Below are positions 39,703 to 44,599 of a stretch of DNA of 44,599 nucleotides, one piece after another (position 1 is the first letter of the stretch; every line of letters starts with the position of its first letter). The DNA comes from DATNBU01 sp964476185 (GTDB lineage: Bacteria; Desulfobacterota; Binatia; UBA1149; CAITLU01): the NCBI GenBank assembly GCA_964476185.1, contig CAYYZO010000026.1, positions 1 to 44,599 of the forward strand. The letters are read 5' to 3'. A program made the position numbers and the translations under genes. The notes beneath the pieces are model-generated. The model was given only the letters and a program-made list of their open reading frames with translations, searched no databases and was not told where the DNA came from.

Positions 39703-40884
39703 TCAGACGTTGAAGCGGAAGTGCATCACGTCGCCGTCCTGGACGACGTAGTCTTTTCCTTCGACGCGGAACACGCCGGCGGAGCGGCATCCGGCCTCGC
39801 CCTTGTGCGCGACGTAGTCGCCGTAGGACATGACCTCGGCTCGGATGAAGCCCTTCTCGAAGTCCGTGTGGATCACCGACGCGGCCTTCGGCGCCTTCCA
39901 GCCGCGCTCGATCGTCCAGGCGCGCACTTCCTTCTCGCCGGCCGTGAAGTAACTGACGAGGCCGAGGATCGCGTAGCCCTCGCGGATCACCTTCTCGATG
40001 CCGCTCTCGGTCACGCCGTAGGAGGCGAGGAACTCGGCGCGTTCGTCATCCTCGAGGCCGACGAGCTCGGCCTCGACCTTCGCCGAGATCTTGATGACGT
40101 GGCCGCCGCGAGGCGCGGCCCATTCGCGAAGCGCGGCGACGTAGCGGTTGTCCTCGGCGAGCGAGTCCTCGTCGACGTTCGCGCAGTAGAGGATCGGCTT
40201 GGCCGTGATGAGGTGCACCTCGCCGAACACCGCCTCGCCGACCGGCGTCTCGCGCTCGGGGAACGCCATGGCCGGCTTGCCGGCGCCGAGGTGCTCGAGC
40301 AGGCGGCGGGCGCACTCGAGCTCGGCGGCGGCGTCCTTGTCGCCCTTGGCTTTTCGGATCAGGCGCTCGATGCGGTTCTCGACGGCCTGGATGTCGGCGA
40401 GCGCGAGCTCGGTGTGGTGGACTTGGATGTCTGGTTGTGGGTGTACTCTGCGGTGGACGTGTACCACGTTGGGTTCGTGGATTTTGCTTTAGACGTNNNN
40501 NNNNNNGACGTCGCGCACGGGGTCCACGCTGCCGTCGACGTGCACCACGTCGGGATCCTCGAAGCAGCGCACCACGTGCACGATGGCCGCGGTCTCCCGG
40601 ATGTGCGCGAGGAACTGGTTGCCGAGGCCCTCGCCGGTGCTGGCTCCGCGCACGAGGCCGGCGATGTCGACGAACTCGACGGTCGCCGCCAGCACGCGCT
40701 GGGGCTGCACGATCCGGGCGAGCTCGGCCAGGCGCGAGTCCGGGACCGGCACGACGGCCTTGTTCGGCTCGATGGTGCAGAAGGGGTAGTTGGCCGCCTC
40801 CGCGTTCTGGGCCCGGGTCAGGGCGTTGAACAGCGTGGACTTGCCCACGTTCGGAAGGCCGACGATGCCGATGCTGAGTCCCAC
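39703..40884 (-). CDS. ychF: Ribosome-binding ATPase YchF (Obg-like), interrupted by a scaffold gap
   Basis: YchF/OLA1-type P-loop ATPase that binds the 50S/70S ribosome. From GTG 40884: IGIVGLPNVGKSTLFNALT (Walker A), NYPFCTIEPN, DIAGLVRGAS (switch II region, G3) and VVRCFED. After the gap come TELALADIQ, NVDEDS (the ATP-specifying NxxE-type G4 in place of NKxD), TAGEKEVRAWTI and the C-terminal TGS domain ending GDVMHFRFNV. The 10-N gap at 40497-40506 splits it. The codons left of the gap (about 40426-40488) re-encode, with many errors, the VHVDGSVDPVRDV segment already present right of the gap. The real gene is therefore probably intact, at about 365 aa. Confidence 0.92.
40497..40506. other. 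Scaffold gap (10 N) inside ychF, flanked by an error-rich duplicate
   Basis: The 63 bases at 40426-40488 align without gaps to 40507-40569, with mismatches mostly to T or G on the left copy. This is the pattern of a poor contig end overlapping its neighbour. Confidence 0.9.
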
Positions 40885-41293
40885 AGAATGCTCCGGAACC
40901 GGCGTGGTTAGCGGTTGCACCCCGCGCGGGCAAAGCGGCGGTCGTTCGAGGTGCAGCAACCACCGATAGCGGTGTCCGCTCCGGCAGCGATCGCGGCGCG
41001 GCCGGTCGGAACGGGCGCTTGCCGGGGTGGCGACCGCGACCGGGGGTGCGGGGACGGTTGCCCAAGGCCCCGACGCAGGGGAATCGTGCGCTCCTGCACG
41101 GATCCCCGGGCGTTTCTCCCGCTTTCGGGCACTCCCGCCGATCCCGAACGACCGGCGCTGCCGGCGAGTCCGCGTTCCTGCTGCCGAGTTGGGGGTGCAT
41201 TCTCGCGCCGGAACGCGGTTTTCAGGCCGATTGGCCGAGCGTGCGCCGGATGCAGCCTTTCTGACATTCCGACTGCACGTTACGATCCTCGGC
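40885..41293. other. Divergent intergenic region, no gene seen
   Basis: About 410 bases between ychF (minus) and the SnoaL-like gene (plus). TAACCA at 40906-40911 (minus) could be the ychF -10. TACGAT at 41281-41286 lies seven bases before GTG 41294. Open frames here are unconserved and Arg/Pro-rich; I see no RNA gene. Confidence 0.5.
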
Positions 41294-41929
41294 GTGAGGT
41301 CGGTTCTTGCAGGTCTGCACGGCCACGGCATCCCGGAGCGAACCCCGGATCGTCCGCGCCCGGTTCCGTGGCGACGGCGATCGCTCGGCTCCGTTTCGCT
41401 GGGAGCCGTGATCGCAGCAGCGGTCGGCATCGGCGCCCTGTCGGTTCCCACCGACGCCGAGGATCTCGCGCTCGCGATGCTGCCGGCGACGGCTGTCTCC
41501 ACGCCGGCGTCCTCGCGCGCCGTCGACGCGGCGACCGCCCGCACCTCCATCGAACGCGCCAACGCGGAGTGGCGCACCGCGTTCCGACGCGGCGACACCG
41601 CTACGCTGGCGAGGATCTACGCTCCGGACGCGAGCCTGTTCCCGCCGTCGGCCGCCGCGATCGAGGGGCGGGACCGCATCGCCGAGTACTTCGGCGCCCA
41701 GCGCCGCGCCGGCCTCGGCGAGGCCAGCCTGAAGACGACCGAGGTCGTCGTCGTCGGCGACGTCGCCTACGAGGTCGGCACCTATCGATTCGGCTTCGAC
41801 GGCGAGAAGACGGCGCTGCCCGGGGACACGGGGCGGTACTTCGCGATCTGGAAGGCGCAGCACGGCGGCGACTGGCGCTACCAGGTCGGCATCTGGAACA
41901 GTCACCGGGACGTGGCCGCCCGGCCCTGA
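41294..41929 (+). CDS. Membrane-anchored or exported SnoaL-like/DUF4440 (NTF2-fold) protein
   Basis: 211 aa. An N-terminal hydrophobic segment (SVSLGAVIAAAVGIGALSV, about 33-51) suggests a signal anchor. Residues about 75-205 form an NTF2-like domain of the DUF4440/SnoaL type: ANAEWRTAFRRGDTATLARIYAPDAS, EGRDRIAEYFGAQ and YFAIWKAQHGGDWRYQVGIWN. Such domains are small-molecule-binding or isomerase/hydrolase scaffolds; no activity can be assigned. GTG 41294 is the likely start, with TACGAT ending seven bases upstream (leaderless geometry); earlier starts add unconserved sequence. Confidence 0.72.
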   Translation: MRSVLAGLHGHGIPERTPDRPRPVPWRRRSLGSVSLGAVIAAAVGIGALSVPTDAEDLALAMLPATAVSTPASSRAVDAATARTSIERANAEWRTAFRRGDTATLARIYAPDASLFPPSAAAIEGRDRIAEYFGAQRRAGLGEASLKTTEVVVVGDVAYEVGTYRFGFDGEKTALPGDTGRYFAIWKAQHGGDWRYQVGIWNSHRDVAARP

Positions 41930-42005
41930 AGCTTCGCGACGCCTCCTCGACCTTCGCGCGGTCGCGCGGCGGGCCGGCCGCTTCGCACCATCGCGTTCTT
42001 CCGTC

Positions 42006-42011
42006 TATGCT
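42006..42011 (+). promoter_or_regulatory. Candidate promoter of the HsaA-like gene (-10 TATGCT)
   Basis: TTCGCA (41982-41987) and TATGCT (42006-42011) are 18 bases apart, and the start codon is 33 bases further on. Confidence 0.45.
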
Positions 42012-42044
42012 CCGGCCGCCGTCGGACGACGGCGACCCCTCCGC

Positions 42045-43235
42045 ATGACGACCGCCGCCCCGTCCGCGAGTTCCCCGAAGCCGTCCGCGCTCGATGCCGC
42101 GCGCGGGTTGTTCCCGCTGATCGCCGGGTCGTCGGAACGGATCGAGGCGGACCGGCGCCTTCCCGAGCCGGTCGTCACCGCGCTGCAACGATCGGGACTC
42201 TTTCGGCTCTGCGTGCCGCGCAGCCTCGGCGGGCTCGAAGCGCCGCCGACCGAGACGATCGAGGCGATCGCCGAGATCGCGCGCGCGGACGGTTCGGCCG
42301 GCTGGTGCGTCGCGATCGGTGCGACGAGCGGGATCCTGTCCGGATACCTTCCCGAGGCCGACGCGCGCGAGATCTACGGCAGCGATCCGCTCGGCGTTTC
42401 GGGCGGCGTGTTCGCGCCGCGCGGGGCGGCGGTCGCCGACGGCGAGTTCTATCGGGTCAGCGGCCGCTGGCCGTTCGCCAGCGGAGTCTCGCACTGCACG
42501 TGGCTGATGGGCGGCTGCACGGTCACCGGGCCGGACGGCAACGCGGCGATGCTGCCGGGCGGACTCCCCGACGTGCACCTGCTGCTGTTTCCCGCGACCG
42601 AAACGGTCGTGCACGACACCTGGTCGGTGTCGGGGCTGTGCGGCACCGGCAGCCACGACATCGAAGTGAAGGACCTGCGCGTCCCGCGCGCCCGCGCCGT
42701 CTCGCTCGCGACCGGCGTGCCGCGGGAGCCCTCGCCGCTCTACCGGTTCCCGGTGTTCGGCTGCCTCGCGATCTGCATCGCGGCGGTCTCGCTCGGCATC
42801 GCGCGGCGCGCGATCGAGGAACTGGTCGAACTCGCGGGCGGAAAGGTGCCGACCGGCAGCCGCAAGCGGCTCGCAGATCGCGGGTACGTGCAGATCCAGG
42901 TCGCGCAGGCCGAGGCGGCCGAGCGCAGCGCGCGCGCGTTCCTCGTCGCGACGGTCGCCGAGACGTACGACGAAGCCGCGCGCGACGGAGAGATCTCGCT
43001 GCACCGGCGCGCGCTGCTGCGGCTCGCGGCTTGTCACGCGGTGCAGTCGGCGAAGCAGGCCGTCGACGCGATGTACGAAGCCGGCGGCGGGACGTCCCTC
43101 TACCGTTCGTCGGCCCTGCAGCGCTGCCTTCGCGACGTGCACGCGGCCACGCAGCACCTGATGGTGTCTTCGTCGACGCTGGAACTCGCGGGCCGCGTGC
43201 TCTGCGGCCTGGAAGTCGATTCCTCGCACCTTTGA
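42045..43235 (+). CDS. Acyl-CoA dehydrogenase-fold flavin monooxygenase (HsaA/HpaB-like group D)
   Basis: 396 aa. The fold is acyl-CoA dehydrogenase with the C-terminal type-2 domain (PF08028-like): AEIARADGSAGWCVAIGA, YRVSGRWPFASGVSH, VSGLCGTGSHDIEVKD and the C-terminal SALQRCLRDVHAATQHLMVS. This combination fits the flavin-dependent hydroxylases HsaA, HpaB-type and DszC rather than true beta-oxidation dehydrogenases, since the E-G-T catalytic motif is missing. A steroid or aromatic hydroxylation role is possible but the substrate is unknown; a flavin reductase partner is not adjacent. Only 41 bases separate it from the next crotonase gene, so they are likely co-transcribed. Confidence 0.85.
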   Translation: MTTAAPSASSPKPSALDAARGLFPLIAGSSERIEADRRLPEPVVTALQRSGLFRLCVPRSLGGLEAPPTETIEAIAEIARADGSAGWCVAIGATSGILSGYLPEADAREIYGSDPLGVSGGVFAPRGAAVADGEFYRVSGRWPFASGVSHCTWLMGGCTVTGPDGNAAMLPGGLPDVHLLLFPATETVVHDTWSVSGLCGTGSHDIEVKDLRVPRARAVSLATGVPREPSPLYRFPVFGCLAICIAAVSLGIARRAIEELVELAGGKVPTGSRKRLADRGYVQIQVAQAEAAERSARAFLVATVAETYDEAARDGEISLHRRALLRLAACHAVQSAKQAVDAMYEAGGGTSLYRSSALQRCLRDVHAATQHLMVSSSTLELAGRVLCGLEVDSSHL

Positions 43236-43244
43236 TCGCTGATC

Positions 43245-43259
43245 GCGGGCGCCGCCCGC
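43245..43259 (+). repeat. Short perfect hairpin between the HsaA-like and crotonase genes
   Basis: GCGGGC (43245-43250) and GCCCGC (43254-43259) enclose loop GCC. Confidence 0.4.
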
Positions 43260-43276
43260 CGGACCGGAGCCTTCCG

Positions 43277-44080
43277 ATGCACGACATCCTCGCGACCCGC
43301 TTCTCCACGCTGCGCCTCGAGCGCGACGGCGACGTGCTCGTCGTCACGATCGACCGGCCGGGGAGCGACCTCAACGCCGTCAACGGCGAACTGCACGAGG
43401 ACTTCACGACGCTGTTCCGGGAGCTCAAGCGCGAGACGGCCGCGCGCGCGGTCGTGCTGACCGGGTCGGGCAAGGCGTTCAGCGCCGGCGGCGACTTCGC
43501 GTGGTTCCCGCAGCTGCAGGACCCCGGGCGGATGGAGGCGCTGCGCCGGGACGCGAAGCAGCTCATCTGGGACCTGCTCGACGTCGAATTGCCGATCGTC
43601 GCGGCGGTCAACGGCCACGCGATGGGCCTCGGGGCTTCGATCGCGCTGCTGTGCGACGTGATCTTCGTGGCCGACACGGCGACGATCGGGGATCCGCACG
43701 TCCGCGTCGGCATCGTGGCCGGCGACGGCGGCACGGCGATCTGGCCCCTCGCGGTCGGTCCCGCCCTCGCGAAGCAGTACCTGCTGACCGGCGACCCCGT
43801 GCCCGCGGCCGACGCCGCGAGGATGGGGCTCGTCAACGAGGTCGTGCCGGCCGCCGAGCTTCTCGATCGTGCGATGGCCTTCGCGCGCCGCCTCGCCGCA
43901 GGCGCTCCGCTGGCGGTCCGCTACACGAAGCTCGCCGTGAACAAGCTCGTGAAGGACGCGCTCAACGTCTCGTTCGACACCGCGACGGCGCTCGAGCTCG
44001 TGACGTTCCGCAGCGAGGACCACCAGGAGGCGCTCGCGGCGCTGCGAGAGAAACGCAAGCCGCGCTTCACCGGGCGCTGA
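43277..44080 (+). CDS. Enoyl-CoA hydratase/isomerase (crotonase) family protein
   Basis: 267 aa. Oxyanion-hole motifs GSGKAFSAGGDF and NGHAMGLGASIALLCD are present. The classical Glu pair of crotonase is not conserved (Ser at the first site, DPH at the second); instead it has the GDPHVRVGIVAGDGG pattern common to a large crotonase subgroup whose acid residue is the Asp in AGDGG. The reaction (hydration, isomerisation or hydrolysis of an acyl-CoA) cannot be fixed. ATG 43277 is used because the domain begins about ten residues later. It ends in KRKPRFTGR, like the other crotonase in this window. Confidence 0.88.
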   Translation: MHDILATRFSTLRLERDGDVLVVTIDRPGSDLNAVNGELHEDFTTLFRELKRETAARAVVLTGSGKAFSAGGDFAWFPQLQDPGRMEALRRDAKQLIWDLLDVELPIVAAVNGHAMGLGASIALLCDVIFVADTATIGDPHVRVGIVAGDGGTAIWPLAVGPALAKQYLLTGDPVPAADAARMGLVNEVVPAAELLDRAMAFARRLAAGAPLAVRYTKLAVNKLVKDALNVSFDTATALELVTFRSEDHQEALAALREKRKPRFTGR

Positions 44081-44110
44081 CGCCGGCTTGCGTGCCGCTG
44101 CGGGAGGAGC

Positions 44111-44137
44111 TTGCCGCCCGAACAGTGGCTGCGGCAA
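44111..44137 (+). terminator. Inverted repeat after the crotonase gene
   Basis: TTGCCGC (44111-44117) and GCGGCAA (44131-44137) form a 7-bp stem with a 13-base loop, without a U-tract. Confidence 0.35.
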
Positions 44138-44157
44138 CCCCGCGCGTCCCTCGCGGC

Positions 44158-44185
44158 TTGCGGCCTCGCGGTGCGGCGCAATAAT
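44158..44185 (+). promoter_or_regulatory. Promoter of the phosphofructokinase gene
   Basis: TTGCGG (44158-44163) and AATAAT (44180-44185) have a 16-base spacer. The -10 matches five of six consensus bases, and the start codon lies 27 bases beyond it. Confidence 0.55.
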
Positions 44186-44212
44186 GCGCGACCGGGACCG
44201 GGGAAGGAGAGC

Positions 44213-44599
44213 ATGAGCAACGGAAAACTGGCGATTCTGGTCGGCGGCGGGCCGGCCCCCGGCATCAACAGCGTCATCGGCGCGGCGACCATCCGGGCCC
44301 GGCTCGGCGGCGTCGAGGTCCTCGGCATCCGCGACGGCTTCGAGCACGTGATGCAGGGCGACACCTCGCAGGTCGCGCCCCTCGACATCGACGACGTCAG
44401 CCGCATCCATTTCCGCGGCGGCTCCATCCTCGGGATCGCCCGCGCCAACCCCACGAAGGACCCCGCCCTGCTGGAGAAGACCGTCGAGGTCCTGCGCGGC
44501 CTCGGCGTCGACAAGCTGCTGACGATCGGCGGCGACGACACCGCGTTCTCCGCCCTCAAGCTCGAGGAGAAGGCCGCCGGTCGCCTGCGCGTCGTGCAC
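44213..44599 (+). CDS. 6-phosphofructokinase, probably PPi-dependent (5' part, runs off the window)
   Basis: The first 129 codons are present and the reading frame continues past the window end. AILVGGGPAPGINSVIGAAT is the N-terminal nucleotide/phosphate-binding loop, followed by FRGGSILG and LLTIGGDDTAFSALKL. ATP-dependent enzymes have GGDGS at the last site; the second Asp in GGDDT blocks ATP and is the mark of the pyrophosphate-dependent enzymes, which catalyse the reversible phosphorylation of fructose 6-phosphate. ATG 44213 has an excellent RBS (GGGAAGGAGA, 44201-44210). Confidence 0.88.
   Translation, partial: MSNGKLAILVGGGPAPGINSVIGAATIRARLGGVEVLGIRDGFEHVMQGDTSQVAPLDIDDVSRIHFRGGSILGIARANPTKDPALLEKTVEVLRGLGVDKLLTIGGDDTAFSALKLEEKAAGRLRVVH

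Noticed and set aside
40915..42048. Long plus-strand frame overlapping the SnoaL-like gene
   Set aside because: It lies out of frame with the clear NTF2-like domain at 41294-41929 and shows only Arg-rich sequence.
1..44599. CRISPR array, prophage or intact insertion sequence
   Set aside because: No regularly spaced direct repeats with unique spacers, no Cas, integrase, capsid or transposase genes were seen on either strand.

Overview
This window is GC-rich bacterial DNA. It has two 10-N scaffold gaps (15957-15966 and 40497-40506), so it comes from a draft or metagenome assembly. The organism is probably an uncultured member of the broad deltaproteobacterial/Binatota-type lineages. This is inferred from the gene mix: large secreted proteins with DUF4215 (myxobacterial-type Cys-rich) repeats, a recurring dockerin-like tag, many acyl-CoA enzymes, a Baeyer-Villiger monooxygenase, heme A synthase and a probable PPi-type phosphofructokinase. 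No rRNA or complete phylogenetic marker fixes the taxon.

Layout, left to right. (1) 83-2896: secreted beta-solenoid/Cys-rich protein. (2) 3004-3830: small membrane-anchored protein overlapping tadA, then tRNA-Ser(CGA). (3) 4128-4826: small secreted protein with a dockerin-like tail. (4) 5035-7021: bufferin operon bufA2-bufB-bufC, with overlapping stops and starts. (5) 7101-9200: paralogue of the first beta-solenoid protein. (6) 9280-10649: Lon-N-domain protein and HAD phosphatase. (7) 10738-12309, minus: AMACR-type racemase and OsmC. (8) 12644-15886: 1080-aa DUF4215 protein, ending at the first gap. (9) 16184-19150, minus: PhnD-like protein and sensor histidine kinase. (10) 19198-25422: DUF7064-like protein, GNAT, crotonase, GluQ, PAP2 phosphatase, EamA transporter and ZapG/YhcB. 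(11) 25573-27408, minus: BVMO, followed by a 650-bp structured intergenic region with a gene relic. (12) 28057-29099: RHH-nucleotidyltransferase fusion and HEPN protein (toxin-antitoxin-like). (13) 29131-30543, minus: acyl-CoA dehydrogenase and small lipoprotein. (14) 30887-35801: dockerin-tagged subtilase, CtaA, OYE-family reductase and NUDIX. (15) 35967-39350: pectinacetylesterase/Notum-like hydrolase and dockerin-tagged VCBS-like protein. (16) 39703-40884, minus: ychF, interrupted by the second gap. (17) 41294-44599: SnoaL-like protein, HsaA-like flavoprotein, crotonase and a truncated phosphofructokinase.

Two themes stand out. The first is an exported proteome built from shared modules: dockerin-like EF-hand pairs, C-x5-DC repeats, DUF4215 repeats, beta-solenoids and Lys/Cys helical domains. 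The second is dispersed acyl-CoA/lipid or steroid-type catabolism: racemase, two crotonases, two ACAD-fold enzymes, an OYE reductase and a BVMO. Less expected items are the bufferin metal-chelating peptide operon, the RHH-MNT/HEPN pair, a subtilase with a propeptide-like domain at its C-terminus, and a recurrent TANNNT promoter-like element close to many starts, some positioned for leaderless mRNAs. Both N gaps lie between imperfect copies of the same sequence, so they look like unmerged contig overlaps rather than missing DNA.
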